64,000 bases of DNA from Candidatus Zhuqueibacterota bacterium (GTDB taxonomy: Bacteria; Zhuqueibacterota; Zhuqueibacteria; Residuimicrobiales; Oceaniaggregativiventaceae), in assembly GCA_014728115.1 (NCBI GenBank), contig WJME01000301.1, positions 1-64,000 on the forward strand. The letters are read 5' to 3'. Below are positions 34,016 through 44,900 of this stretch, in pieces; positions within the stretch are counted from its first letter, which is position 1; every line of letters begins with the position of its first letter. The translations under genes and the position numbers were made by a program. Under the pieces are notes generated by a model. That model worked only from the letters and a program-made list of their open reading frames with translations. It was not told the origin of the DNA and ran no database searches.

Positions 34016-35821
34016 TCACGACCCAAATAGAGCTTTTTCGTTCAGTTTTTCACGGGACAAGAGTATACTTTTTTTTCTGTGTAATTCATTGATTTTATTT
34101 GTTATTTCTGATCCTCTCTCCGGGAACTCTTTTAATTGTTCTCTCAGAGACTTGATTTCATCATCCAGCTGAGAATCATAAAGAGTAATGATACAATCTA
34201 CAGCAATTTTTTTGCTCAGTTCTTCTTTTTTTTCGCCCATATCATCAACGAGATATTCTGCAAGCTGAAGAGTCTGAATCTTGTGGATATGACTCTGTGC
34301 ATCAAAACCACCATCCATGAGTATTTCTTGCTCCATTGATTGAAACAACTGCTGAATTTCTGGATGACGAAAATGCTCATAGGTAATGACACTCATAATA
34401 GAAGCCGCAAGTAAAGGATGAAGCAGCATAACTTTAATAAGCATCATCTCTGCCCTTCCACGCCGCGATTTCAGATAGGGATCGTGAGTGTCATCGGGCG
34501 TTTCTTGATCAGTGGCTATCCTGCGCTGGGGTCGCACGTGTGGCATTTCGCGCCACAAAACATTTTCATCCACATGAAGCCGATTAGCCAGGTCTTGTAC
34601 AACAAATGACCGTTGAATAGGATCATGGATACGTGCCACCGTTGCCAATAATTCTCTTGTTGCCTGTGAGCGCTGCACGCTATTTTGTGATAACTCTGGA
34701 CTCTGCAACCGTTCAACTCTGAAATCGAGTAAGGGTTTGGCACTTTTCAACAGCACTTGAACAGCATTGGCTCCATGTTCACGAGCAAACTCATCTGGGT
34801 CTTCCCCTGCGGGCATGGTCGCAATTTTGACCTCAAAGCCGCTCTCGAGCAATATATCAGCTCCACGCAGAGCAGCTGCAGCGCCTGCCGAATCACTATC
34901 AAAAAGCAAAATAGCCACAGTCGTATACCGGCGCATCAATCTCGCATGATCTTCTGTAAGAGATGTACCAGAAGTCGCAACCACCTGTTCAATTCCAACT
35001 TTTCCGAGACTCGTCAGATCCGTATAGCCTTCGACAACGACCACATGGTTTTGTTTACGGATCGCATCACGAGCCCAATAAAGGCCATACAAGGTTTGCC
35101 TCTTTTGATAAATCTCGGTTTCTGGCGAATTGATATATTTGGGTGTCTTGTCGTCAATAATTCGACGTGCTCCAAAAGCCACCACCTGTCCACCGGCATT
35201 GTGAATCGCAAAGGTAATGCGTCCACGAAACCGGTCATAATAACTGTCCGTTTCCTCCTTGTGAATAATGAGACCTGCTTTTTTTAATACATCGATAGAA
35301 AGCGATTTTTGGTTCGCCCACTTGATCAGACCATCCCATTGATCGGGTGCATAGCCTATATCATAGCGATCGATCATGGACCGATCGATTCCTCTCTTTG
35401 CCAGGTATTCTCGGGCCTGTTCAGCCTTTGCTTCCTCAAGTAAAGTGTGCTTGAAAAACGCTGCAGCAAACTTGTTGGCATAATACAGCGCTTCCTTTTC
35501 CCGCAGATTCTCTATTTGAGTTTCATCTTCTGCAATCTCAATACCCGCATTTTTAGCCAGAAATTTTACGGATTCGGGAAATGTCAGTTTTTCGATACGC
35601 ATGATAAAGGTAAATACATTACCACCCGCACCGCAACCAAAACAACGAAAAATTTGCAACTCCGGGTTTACGCTGAATGAGGGTGTCTTTTCGTGATGAA
35701 AGGGGCAAAGACCAAACAGATTTTTACCCCGGGGCCTCAAAGAAAGGTAACCGGATATGATATCGACAATATCACTAGCATTTCTAACCTGATCAATCTT
35801 TTCAGAAGGAATCGTACTCAT
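34016..35821 (-). CDS. dnaG: DNA primase
   Basis: Protein of 601 aa that makes RNA primers at the replication fork. The N-terminal zinc finger has the CHC2 ligands in LCPFHHEKTPSFSV and FRCFGCGAGGNVF (residues ~40-70). The Toprim core has VVVVEGYTDL (catalytic Glu) and AILLFDSDSAG, with AGEDPDEFAREHG after. The C-terminal ~150 residues are the helical DnaB-binding region and are poorly conserved, as usual. It is an isolated gene here, without the rpsU-dnaG-rpoD arrangement common elsewhere. The overall length and all core motifs are normal. Confidence 0.95.
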   Translation of the reverse strand: MSTIPSEKIDQVRNASDIVDIISGYLSLRPRGKNLFGLCPFHHEKTPSFSVNPELQIFRCFGCGAGGNVFTFIMRIEKLTFPESVKFLAKNAGIEIAEDETQIENLREKEALYYANKFAAAFFKHTLLEEAKAEQAREYLAKRGIDRSMIDRYDIGYAPDQWDGLIKWANQKSLSIDVLKKAGLIIHKEETDSYYDRFRGRITFAIHNAGGQVVAFGARRIIDDKTPKYINSPETEIYQKRQTLYGLYWARDAIRKQNHVVVVEGYTDLTSLGKVGIEQVVATSGTSLTEDHARLMRRYTTVAILLFDSDSAGAAAALRGADILLESGFEVKIATMPAGEDPDEFAREHGANAVQVLLKSAKPLLDFRVERLQSPELSQNSVQRSQATRELLATVARIHDPIQRSFVVQDLANRLHVDENVLWREMPHVRPQRRIATDQETPDDTHDPYLKSRRGRAEMMLIKVMLLHPLLAASIMSVITYEHFRHPEIQQLFQSMEQEILMDGGFDAQSHIHKIQTLQLAEYLVDDMGEKKEELSKKIAVDCIITLYDSQLDDEIKSLREQLKEFPERGSEITNKINELHRKKSILLSREKLNEKALFGS

Positions 35822-35944
35822 CTATTTCAAGGACCTTCCAAATCTTTCTCTAGAACCCCAAAAACGTCCAAAAAATTCTTGCATTTTTAAACAATTCTCT
35901 CTATGATTGACAAATCCTTGAATACCATTCATACATAGGGAGGT

Positions 35945-37858
35945 ATGGTGTTGAAACGAACGCTTTGTCACTTGCTAGAAAACAGCGCCGAGAAATATGG
36001 TAATAACATCCTCTTATGGGAGAAACAGGGAACCTCTTATCAAGGATCCACTTACCTGGAAGTAAGAGAGACCGTTCACTTGTTTGCAGCAGCGCTCATG
36101 GCTATGGGTATTCAAAAAGGTGATCGAATTGCTCTGATTTCTGAAGGCCGAAATGATTGGGTTATCAGTGAATTGGGTATACTCTATGCCGGCGCAGTCA
36201 ATGTCCCTCTATCTGTCAAACTCGAAGCTTCGGATCTAAAATTCCGCATAGCACATTCGGGTTGCAAAATGGCAATTGTATCTGGCCGTCAAGCCCCAAA
36301 AATTCAAGCCATCAAAAAAGACCTGCCTGATCTTGAATGGGTGATCCTTTTGGATGCCCTGGCTGACACAGATGAGGACGAAATCACTATACAAAATCTT
36401 TGGTTAAAAGGCAAGGAATATCTGGCAAGCCATTCGCAGAAATTACAGGATTGCTTGCAACATATACAGGAAAATGACCCTGTCAATATCTGCTATACCT
36501 CTGGTACCACCGCAGATCCCAAGGGAATCATTTTGTCTCATCGCAACTATACCGCGAATGTCGAACAAGCCTCAGCACTGTTACCCATACCGGAAGACTA
36601 TATATCCTTGTTGATCCTGCCCTGGGATCACTCTTTTGCCCACACCGCAGGCATATATACACTCATGAAAAATGGAGCCAGCATGGCTTCTGTTGAACTC
36701 GGCGATACCCCCCTGGAAACTCTGCGCAATATCCCGAAAAATATCAAAGAAATAAAGCCTTCTTTCCTTTTAAGTGTTCCGGCTTTGGCAGAAAATTTCC
36801 GAAAAAATATCGAAAAAGGGATTCGCCAAAAAGGCCCTCGAGTGGAAAAATTGTTCAACCGTGCCTTGAAACTCGCTGCCTATTATTATCGAGAGGGCTA
36901 CAATAAAGGCACAGGGGGACGGGCCTGGGCGAAACCGCTGGTGGCTCTTTATGATCGTATCCTGTTTTCAAAGATACGAGAGGGTTTTGGTGGCAAGCTC
37001 GAATTCTTTATCGGGGGTGGAGCCCTGCTCGACATCGAATTACAGCGCTTTTTTTACGCCATCGGGATGCCCATGTTACAGGGATATGGACTCACAGAGG
37101 CAGCACCGATCATCTCTGCCAATGTCCCTGCCTGCCATAAACTCGGCACCTCTGGACAAATTGTAAAGGATCTGGATGTTCGAATCCTCGATGATGCCGG
37201 TCATGATGTATCCACAGGACATAAAGGGGAAATCGTCGTCAAAGGCGAAAATGTCATGCTCGGATACTGGAAGAATGAAAATGCGACCAAAGAAACATTA
37301 CGCGATGGCTGGCTGTATACCGGAGATATTGGATATCTCGATGAGGATGGCTTTCTCTATGTCCTCGGCCGGGTGAAAAGCTTGCTTATCAGCAATGACG
37401 GCGAAAAATACAGCCCGGAAGGAATTGAAGAAGCCCTGGTCTCTTTTTCTCCCTATATCGATCAGGTCATGTTGCACAATAATCAGGATCCTTATACCGT
37501 GGCGCTGATTGTGCCAAATCGTGAGAAATTGCTGCTCTGGATGAGAGAAAATGATATTTCCCACCATAAAGAGGAAGGCCGGAAAGCCGTTTTGGAATTT
37601 ATCCAATCTGAATTGGATCGCTTTCGGGACAAAAGCCTGGAAAAAAGACAATTTCCCTCCAAATGGCTTCCTGCTGCCGTGGCCATTTTGGGTGAATCAT
37701 TCAATGAAGAAAATCGTTTCTTAAACAGCACCCTAAAAATGGTACGGGGGCGTATTACGGATTATTATCGCAATCGTATCGACTATTTGTATACCTCTGA
37801 AGGTAAAAACATTGTGAACCATCAAAATATGACCATCATTGGCAGACTGGATGAGTAG
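35945..37858 (+). CDS. Long-chain fatty-acid--CoA ligase (AMP-forming)
   Basis: Protein of 637 aa from the ATG at 35945, with AGGGAGG immediately upstream. The adenylation motifs are intact: P-loop-like ICYTSGTTADPKGIILSHRN, the QGYGLTEAAPIIS A5 motif, GWLYTGDIGYLDEDGFLYVL and RVKSLLISNDGEKYSPEGIE, which includes the hinge. Length and layout match FadD/FAA1-type enzymes that activate long-chain fatty acids for beta-oxidation or lipid synthesis. There is no transmembrane segment, so it is peripheral at most. A candidate TTGACA at 35907 lies too close to the start codon to give a convincing promoter. Confidence 0.92.
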   Translation: MVLKRTLCHLLENSAEKYGNNILLWEKQGTSYQGSTYLEVRETVHLFAAALMAMGIQKGDRIALISEGRNDWVISELGILYAGAVNVPLSVKLEASDLKFRIAHSGCKMAIVSGRQAPKIQAIKKDLPDLEWVILLDALADTDEDEITIQNLWLKGKEYLASHSQKLQDCLQHIQENDPVNICYTSGTTADPKGIILSHRNYTANVEQASALLPIPEDYISLLILPWDHSFAHTAGIYTLMKNGASMASVELGDTPLETLRNIPKNIKEIKPSFLLSVPALAENFRKNIEKGIRQKGPRVEKLFNRALKLAAYYYREGYNKGTGGRAWAKPLVALYDRILFSKIREGFGGKLEFFIGGGALLDIELQRFFYAIGMPMLQGYGLTEAAPIISANVPACHKLGTSGQIVKDLDVRILDDAGHDVSTGHKGEIVVKGENVMLGYWKNENATKETLRDGWLYTGDIGYLDEDGFLYVLGRVKSLLISNDGEKYSPEGIEEALVSFSPYIDQVMLHNNQDPYTVALIVPNREKLLLWMRENDISHHKEEGRKAVLEFIQSELDRFRDKSLEKRQFPSKWLPAAVAILGESFNEENRFLNSTLKMVRGRITDYYRNRIDYLYTSEGKNIVNHQNMTIIGRLDE

Positions 37859-37878
37859 CTCCCTTCCACTGTATCCAT

Positions 37879-37910
37879 AAAAAAACTCCCCTGGCAGGCA
37901 ATGCCAGGGG
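37879..37910 (-). terminator. Terminator after the GH29 gene
   Basis: A perfect 9-bp stem (37888-37896 with 37902-37910, loop of 5) is followed on the minus strand by AG and seven T residues. It lies 86 bp past the GH29 stop codon and 30 bp past the ligase stop codon on the other strand; the ligase side lacks a T tract. Confidence 0.75.
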
Positions 37911-37995
37911 AAACCTCGTTAAAGACTCCCAGCGATAAAACACCCTATTTTATGCTTTTCCCGAGAGTCAAAATAGTATTTGAAAGGATTTGACC

Positions 37996-39369
37996 TCAGT
38001 TTCTTTTGTATTTCACGACAACAACAGAAGAAAATTCATCAGGGGGTGTGGGTGGCAATTTTATTTGGGTTCCTTTACTGCTTTGTTCAAAATAGAGCTT
38101 GTGTTCATCATAATCCGAAAGCACACCAACCTCTTGGATTTTATCCACGCCCAGGGGAATCTCTAGCGTATTGTTTTCTGGCCAATCAAAAATATGCACA
38201 TAGAGGTAGCCGGGCTTTTCTGTATAACGCCCCCATTGCGGTCGCTCATAAGGGCTAGCAGTGGTTTCATAGATTGATTCACCATATTTGTCCAGCCAAT
38301 CACCCATGGCGTTCAGTCGATGGACACTGGGTTGCGGGATCAATCCTTCAGCCGTAGGTCCGACATTAAGCAGATAATTGCCTCCTTTGGAGACAATATC
38401 GATAAGGTTTTGGAGCAAAGTTTCCGTGCTCTTCCAGTTGCCATCAAAATATTTATAGCCCCAGGTATCATTCATGGTCATGCAGGATTCCCAATCGACC
38501 CCGGCCACTCCTGTGGCTGGAATCTCTTGCTCGGGGGTTCCAAAATCACCGACAGCACCTTCCCCCTTGTCCAGCCCAGACATCCCTTGTCGACCTTTAC
38601 CGATGCGATTATTGATAATGAGATCGGGTTTGAGATTGCGCAAATAATTGTACAGTTCCCGTCCTTCCTCAGCGGAATACCAGGGGGTCCATTCGCCATC
38701 AAACCACAATACCGCCGGATCAAAACGCGTAACCAGCTCCTCGAGCTGAGCTTTCATATAATTGATATATTCAGCACGCTTTTCCTCATAGATCTTGTTG
38801 CGGGCATGCCCTGCTCGCGGACTCTTGGCATCAGGATCCACATACTGCGAGGGATGATGCCAATCGAGAATAGAATAGTAAAAAGCAGGTCTTACCCCGT
38901 GCCGGCGACAAGCATCCACCAGCGGAGGAAGCAATTCTTTACCATAGGGCGTTGCATCCACAACATCATAATCCGTTACTTTGCTGTCCCACAGACAAAA
39001 CCCGTCATGGTGTTTGGAAGTAATAACCAGATATTTCATGCCAGCCTCACTGGCCAGCCTGGCCCATTCATCCGGATCATATTTAACCGGGTTGAATTGC
39101 GGTGCAAACTCTTCATACTCTTGCCGGGGTATATTTAGAGAAGCTTGAATCCATTCTCCGATGCCTTTGACTTTTTGCCCCTTGTACTCACCGGCAGGAA
39201 CAGCATACAATCCCCAGTGAATAAACATCCCAAATCGGGCATCCCGCCACCACTCCATCCGGGCATCGCGAGCATCCTTGGTTTCATTGAGATAGCTTTT
39301 TTCTGTTTGGCCATACAGGGAGCATACGGCCAAAAAAGAAAATATTAGAACCCATTTAAATCTGTGCAT
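37996..39369 (-). CDS. Secreted GH29 alpha-L-fucosidase
   Basis: Protein of 457 aa with signal peptide MHRFKWVLIFSFLAVCSLYG and AAGGAG before the ATG. The catalytic barrel starts EWWRDARFGMFIHWGLYAVP, continues with YLVITSKHHDGFCLWDSKVT and has the nucleophile Asp in AVLWFDGEW. GNYLLNVGPTAEG is characteristic of the family. A C-terminal beta-sandwich follows from about residue 360. The product should remove terminal alpha-L-fucose from glycans outside the cytoplasm. The acid/base Glu is not conserved at a fixed position in GH29, so I do not assign it. It lies 60 nt downstream of the amidohydrolase gene on the same strand. Confidence 0.94.
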   Translation of the reverse strand: MHRFKWVLIFSFLAVCSLYGQTEKSYLNETKDARDARMEWWRDARFGMFIHWGLYAVPAGEYKGQKVKGIGEWIQASLNIPRQEYEEFAPQFNPVKYDPDEWARLASEAGMKYLVITSKHHDGFCLWDSKVTDYDVVDATPYGKELLPPLVDACRRHGVRPAFYYSILDWHHPSQYVDPDAKSPRAGHARNKIYEEKRAEYINYMKAQLEELVTRFDPAVLWFDGEWTPWYSAEEGRELYNYLRNLKPDLIINNRIGKGRQGMSGLDKGEGAVGDFGTPEQEIPATGVAGVDWESCMTMNDTWGYKYFDGNWKSTETLLQNLIDIVSKGGNYLLNVGPTAEGLIPQPSVHRLNAMGDWLDKYGESIYETTASPYERPQWGRYTEKPGYLYVHIFDWPENNTLEIPLGVDKIQEVGVLSDYDEHKLYFEQSSKGTQIKLPPTPPDEFSSVVVVKYKRN

Positions 39370-39429
39370 ATTTCTTCTCCTTTATTGGTGGGTATTCAAA
39401 ACCATTGGTCAAAAATGAATTTTCTTAAC

Positions 39430-40995
39430 CTAATTCGCATAATGGATCAGCTCACCATTGAAAATCGTAAACTGTATGCGCGCCCTTAAAATATCGTGGA
39501 CCTCGATATCAAATAGATTGGCATCCCATCCCACGATATCCGCAACATAACCTGGCAAGAGTCGTCCTTTGAAATGCTCGCAACGCTCAGCATATGCTGA
39601 CCCCCAGGTATAGAGAAATAAAGCCTTTGCAAGCGTGATTTTTTCCTGTGGCATCCATCCACCCTCGGGTCCTCCGGTTGGGTATTCTCTTGTCACCGCA
39701 GCATACAAGGTCAACCTCGGATCCAGAGATTCAACGCTCCAATCCGTTCCAAAGGCCACATCCACACCGGCATCGAGAAGGGATTTTATAGGATGTGCAT
39801 CAACCGTCCGAGCACCGATACGCTGATCGAGCCAGCGCATATCATCGATGCAATGGGAGGGTTGAACAGAGGCGATCGCTTTTAGGTTTCTGAATCGTGT
39901 AAAATCTTTTTTCCGGCATACCTGGACGTGCTCGAGGCGATGTCGGGGAGCGAGAGAGCCATTCTGGCGTTTTCTTTCAAGAGCAGTCAGGACCATGTGC
40001 ACTGCCCGATCCCCGATGGCATGAATGATGAGCTGTTGGTTTCTGTCATCAACAGTTTCCACCATCTCATTCAACTCGGACTGTGAATGGATTTGCAGGC
40101 CAGCAAACCCTTCCTTGCCCGGATAAGGATCGAACATCAGGGCCGTACCCGCGCCGAGCGAGCCGTCACTAAAGATTTTTATCCCCCCGGAAATCAATCT
40201 TTGGGGTAAAGAGGGGCGTTTTTTCTCATCCTCAAAGTGTTGCCAGGCATTGAATCTAAAATGCAGCGATCCTTTTTCCATCGCCTCGAACAATATTTGA
40301 AATTCGATATCATCCAAAGGGCCCTGCATTGAAGTGATCCCAAGCTTGGCCGCATACTGACTGGCCGTCTCAACAGCTTGTATTCGTTCTCTGACTTGCG
40401 GAGGTGGGATGATCCGTTGTACCAATTTCATTGCCGTATCACATAGAATGCCGGTGGGTTCACCAGTGTGCGGATCACGCTGAATAGACCCGCCAACAGG
40501 GTCGATTGTCTCCTTGTCGATTCCTGCGAGTTCCAGAGCCAGTGAATTTGCAACACCAATATGCCAATCCAGTCGTACAAGAAAAACCGGTTTATCAGGC
40601 ACAACGCGGTCAATGAGCTGTCGTGAAGGCCACTGACGGGAGGGCCAGGATTCATGATCCCAGTGTCCTCCGGTGATCCAGGTTTCATGAGGATGTTGCT
40701 GGTCAAAGGTATGGAGAATATGTTGGAAATCTTGCTCGTCCCGAGCCTGTCTCAGGTCGACAGATAACAAGTAAAAGCCCCCATCGAACAAGTGGGTGTG
40801 TGCATCATTAAATCCGGGCATCACAAGTCCCTGCCGGGCGTCAATGACATGGGCCTGCGATTTAAAGGCGGCAAGCATTTGATCGGACTGACCGATTTGC
40901 TCAATGCGACCGTTCTGAATCAAAAGAGCATCGTGTTCCAATCGGCCAAGAACAGGATCCCATAATAGTGCTCGAATGACAAGTTTCAAGTCCAT
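39430..40995 (-). CDS. YtcJ-like amidohydrolase
   Basis: Protein of 521 aa from the ATG at 40995; an in-frame TTG two codons earlier is also possible and neither has a good ribosome-binding site. Metal-dependent hydrolase motifs are present: PGFNDAHTHLFDGG (first two His), HAIGDRAVHM, RHRLEHVQV and the Asp in AFGTDWSVESLDP. The N-terminal beta-sandwich (LVIRALLWDPVLGRLEHDA) is typical of the YtcJ/DUF-type amidohydrolase_3 group. Substrates for this group are mostly unknown; amides or lactams are plausible. It has no signal peptide, so is cytoplasmic. It follows the 87-aa membrane protein gene after 21 nt. Confidence 0.9.
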   Translation of the reverse strand: MDLKLVIRALLWDPVLGRLEHDALLIQNGRIEQIGQSDQMLAAFKSQAHVIDARQGLVMPGFNDAHTHLFDGGFYLLSVDLRQARDEQDFQHILHTFDQQHPHETWITGGHWDHESWPSRQWPSRQLIDRVVPDKPVFLVRLDWHIGVANSLALELAGIDKETIDPVGGSIQRDPHTGEPTGILCDTAMKLVQRIIPPPQVRERIQAVETASQYAAKLGITSMQGPLDDIEFQILFEAMEKGSLHFRFNAWQHFEDEKKRPSLPQRLISGGIKIFSDGSLGAGTALMFDPYPGKEGFAGLQIHSQSELNEMVETVDDRNQQLIIHAIGDRAVHMVLTALERKRQNGSLAPRHRLEHVQVCRKKDFTRFRNLKAIASVQPSHCIDDMRWLDQRIGARTVDAHPIKSLLDAGVDVAFGTDWSVESLDPRLTLYAAVTREYPTGGPEGGWMPQEKITLAKALFLYTWGSAYAERCEHFKGRLLPGYVADIVGWDANLFDIEVHDILRARIQFTIFNGELIHYAN

Positions 40996-41016
40996 AACCA
41001 AAGCGTGATGTTGATA

Positions 41017-41280
41017 TTAAGGATTCGCTTTTTGACGAGCTCGTATAAACAGTATCAACTCGATGATCATCAACAATAACCAAAATAAAAAATAGAGCCA
41101 TCGTGCTTTAATCTCTTTATCCAGCGCCAGGTCAATAAGATAATAAAATGCAAGCAAGGCCACGAACAAATAAGTAAAACTGGCCCAGAGTTTATCCAAA
41201 TGAACTGCAATCCGCTGGGCAATTAACCACGAGATAAAGAGCGTGATGATCCACCCCATAACGAGCAGGACAATATCCAT
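41017..41280 (-). CDS. Small three-helix membrane protein, unknown function
   Basis: Protein of 87 aa whose ATG (41280-41278) shares one base with the stop codon of the Yip1-family gene (TGATG), a classic coupled start. A longer frame upstream overlaps the Yip1 gene and is not needed. Three hydrophobic segments are visible: IVLLVMGWIITLFISWLIA, FTYLFVALLAFYYLIDLA and WLYFLFWLLLMIIELILFI. The C-terminus ends in a basic tail (RARQKANP). I do not recognise a family. Tight coupling suggests a complex or shared function with the Yip1 protein. Confidence 0.72.
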   Translation of the reverse strand: MDIVLLVMGWIITLFISWLIAQRIAVHLDKLWASFTYLFVALLAFYYLIDLALDKEIKARWLYFLFWLLLMIIELILFIRARQKANP

Positions 41281-41828
41281 CACAGGGCACAGAGGAAAAA
41301 CATAGAAATAAAGGAAAAGACAGCTCCGATGGCGATCATGAGCACAATCGAAAGAATGGTATAGATCAGGGTTTTTTCCTTTGGGCATTTTAAAATTTCA
41401 GGCAGCCCGACATAAAAGAGATAGACACCATAAAGTCCAAAAATGACCAAAAAATCCAAAACAGGAATGATATTAAAAATACTTGCAATAAATATAGGGG
41501 TAGCAGAATATGCAACCAATTTAAAGGCAGCCTGGTCATCCTTGACGGCATTAAAGGACGGAGCCAAAAGGTGTACGACATAGGCCATTACATATAAAGC
41601 GAGGATAGCAAGGACGTAATAAATGATTGCCCATATTAATCCGCTAAAGAATCCAATTCTTCCCGTAAAAAGCGATCTCAGAAATTGCGATAAAGCGGGT
41701 ATTGCAATGAGGTAGACCAGATATTGTTTGAGAATTTCCAGAGAAGAAGTTGTTTCAGTGGCAATGACCGGCCACTCGCTTTTCGGAGATAGGATTAAAT
41801 TCTTTGCACGTTGAATCACACGATCCAT
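41280..41828 (-). CDS. Yip1-domain membrane protein
   Basis: Protein of 182 aa with five hydrophobic segments. The start VIQRAKNLILSPKSEWPVIA and the following helices match the bacterial YIP1 family (Pfam Yip1). AAGGAGG lies just upstream of the ATG. In eukaryotes the family acts in vesicle traffic. Bacterial members are inner-membrane proteins whose function is not known to me. It is the first gene of a probable run with the 87-aa membrane protein, amidohydrolase and GH29 genes. Confidence 0.85.
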   Translation of the reverse strand: MDRVIQRAKNLILSPKSEWPVIATETTSSLEILKQYLVYLIAIPALSQFLRSLFTGRIGFFSGLIWAIIYYVLAILALYVMAYVVHLLAPSFNAVKDDQAAFKLVAYSATPIFIASIFNIIPVLDFLVIFGLYGVYLFYVGLPEILKCPKEKTLIYTILSIVLMIAIGAVFSFISMFFLCAL

Positions 41829-41868
41829 ATTATTTCCCTCCTTAAAGGTACCCGTTTAGGTTGTAAAT

Positions 41869-41897
41869 ATAATAACAAACTAGAGTCACATTCGCAA
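41869..41897 (-). promoter_or_regulatory. Candidate promoter of the Yip1 gene
   Basis: On the minus strand TTGCGA (41897-41892), 17 bp, TATTAT (41874-41869). It lies between the dnaE stop and the Yip1 gene, with a leader of about 35 nt. Confidence 0.45.
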
Positions 41898-41915
41898 GGG
41901 AAATCAAGTGGTTAT

Positions 41916-44900
41916 CTATGCCCCAACCCACACATTTTCAGTGCCGATTCTGTCGCGCAATTTTTCGACAAGATCGAGACTGGGATCCACTCGTAGGGTT
42001 TTACTTTTCAGGGTATAATCAGTACGGTCAGGAGCCACGAGTTTGATATAGACAGGCACATTCCCCGTGTGCTCTTTCAAAAGCGCTTTGACCCCTTGCA
42101 TCACCTCGTTATCTGTCTTTTGAACATCCAGGGACACGCAGATGCTGCGAGTAAAACGTTTACGTGCATCATCCAAATCAATAACTTCATCGACAATTAA
42201 TTTGGGTTCACCGCCCACGGGAACATTCATCTTGCCCATAATCATAACAATGGCGTCGGTTTGTAAAAGTGTGCGATATTTATCGTATGGATCGGCAAAG
42301 GCGAGGGCTTCCATGGTACCGGTGAAATCTTCCAGAGTTAGAAAAGACATGGCACGACCTTTTCTGTCATAATGGATCTTTACATTAGTAAGGATGCCAC
42401 AGAGCCGCACCAGAGTTTCATCTTTGACTTCCTTGGCAGCGTGAAGGGTCATGGTGGCAAAGCTCTTTACTTCGTCCCGGTACCGATCCAGGGGATGGCC
42501 TGAAAGATAGAATCCCAGCACCTTTTTTTCTTCATTTAATTTTCGCGACTGATCCCATTCTTGAGCATCCGGCAAAGGAGGTGGAGCCAGTGCCACCTGG
42601 TCATCGAGGTCAAACATGGAAGTTTGTCCGTTTGCCTTTTGCATCTGGCTATTTTGGCCATATCCGATAGCGGTTTCTACAGCCTCTAAAAGCTGGGGGC
42701 GATTGCCTGGGAGGCTATCCATAGCTCCAGCAAGAATTAGACTTTCCAGGACTTTACGATTCACAGCGTGCAGGTCGATTCGTTCGCAGAGATCATAGAT
42801 AGAGGCAAAAGGGCCTTCTTTATCGCGAGCATCCACAATAGCCAGGATAGCATTGCGACCGACATTTTTTATGGCCGCCATGCCAAACTGTATTCCTTTT
42901 TCGGTGACGACAAAGTCGGCATAGCTGGAATTCACATCCGGTGGCAACACAGTCAGGCCCATCCGCCGGCACTCTTCGAGCAGAATGATCACCCGGTCTG
43001 TGCTGTTCATTTCACTACTGATCGTAGCAGCCATAAATTCTGCCGGATAGTGCGCTTTGAGAAATCCGGTCTGATAGGCAACCAGTGAATAACAAGCTGC
43101 ATGAGACTTGTTAAAACCATATCCTGCAAATTTGGCCATCATATCAAATATCTCTTTGGCCGTCTCGTTGGCAACTTGTCGTTCAGCAGCGCCCTCGAGA
43201 AATTTTATCCGCAACTCTGCCATGAGATCGACTTTTTTCTTGCCCATTGCGCGACGTAAAAGATCTGCACCGCCCAGAGTGAATCCGCCCAGGTCTGAAG
43301 CGATTTTCATGACCTGTTCCTGATAGATAGCGATCCCATAGGTCTCTTTGAGAATGGGTTCCAGTTTGGGATGCAGATATTTGATCTCTTTACGACCTTT
43401 TTTATAATCGATAAAATCATCGATCATGTCCATAGGACCCGGACGATACAACGCGTTCATAGCGATGAGATCTTCGAGACTTTCAGGCTGAAGCTTTTTC
43501 AGATACTCGCGCATTCCCGAACTTTCAAACTGAAACAACCCGATCGTTTCGCCCCGGGCAAACAATTGATAGACTTTACTGTCATCGAGAGGAATGTTTT
43601 CAATATCCAATTCGATGCCTTTATCGGCGATGGCATCCACTGCTTTTTGGATAACTGTCAGTGTCCGAAGTCCCAGAAAATCCATCTTTAACAAGCCAGT
43701 GCTTTCCAGATACTTCATATCATATTGTGTGGTTATATCGCCATCTTTAGTCCGATACAGGGGAACATAGTGGGTGAGTTCTTCCGGGGTGATGACGACG
43801 CCAGCAGCATGGGTACTTGCATGTCTGGCCAACCCTTCGAGTACGAGAGAATATTGTATCAATTTTCGATGTGTGTCGCTCTTTGCTTCCAATTCTTTGA
43901 GTTCTGGAACCGTATCGATCGCATCCTTGAGCTTGATATTGAGTTGTTGAGGAACTAACTTTGCGATTTTATCGACATCCCCATAGCTCATGTTCAAAAC
44001 CCGGCCAACATCCCTGATCACTGCCCGGGCCGCCATCGTTCCAAAGGTGATAATCTGACAAACATTATCTTTGCCATATTTTTCCTTGACATAATCGATG
44101 ACCTCTTCACGTCGCTCATAGCAAAAATCGATATCGATATCAGGCATAGAAACGCGTTCAGGATTGAGAAACCTCTCAAAAATGAGCGTATAGGCCATCG
44201 GATCCAGGTTTGTAATACCGAGTACAAAAGCGACGAGGGAGCCCGCCGCAGATCCACGACCCGGTCCAACCGGTATGTTGTGGTCCTTGGCCCAATTGAT
44301 AAAATCCTGGGTGATCAAAAAGTAGCCCGAATAGCCCATTTCAATGATAATCGCCAGTTCTTTTTCCAAACGGGATTTCAGTTCCGCTGTGACCTGAGGA
44401 TATCGGTCGCGCAGCCCTTTCCAGCACAGTTTGGTCAAGTACTCGTTCAAATCCTTGCTCTCATCCTCCTCTGGGATCTCAAAATGAGGAAGATGATAGG
44501 TATCGAAATCGATTTCCAGATTACACTTTTCCGCAACCTCCAGAGTATTGCTCAGGACCTCTGGTGTATCGGCAAACAGCTCGTGCATCTCTTTGTAGGT
44601 TTTAAAATAGAGTTCATGCGTGGTATATCGCATACGGTTGGGATCATGGTAATCCTTACCTGTTTGCAGACAAAGCAATACATCATGGGCCTCATTGTGC
44701 TCGCGCTTGAGATAGTGAATATCATTGGTCGCTACAACCTTGATATCCAGTTCCTTTCCCAGTTCGAGAATTTGAGGTCTTGCCCGATCTTCATCGTCGA
44801 TACCGTGATTTTGTATTTCCAGATAAAAATCAGGGCCAAAAATTTCTTTATATTCCAGGGCGGCCTGCCGGCCATCTTTATATTCTTGTCGCAATAAACG

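Noticed and set aside
35907-35935. TTGACA with CATACA 17 bp later before the acyl-CoA ligase
   Set aside because: The -10 is poor and the start point would fall at the start codon, leaving the ribosome-binding site untranscribed.
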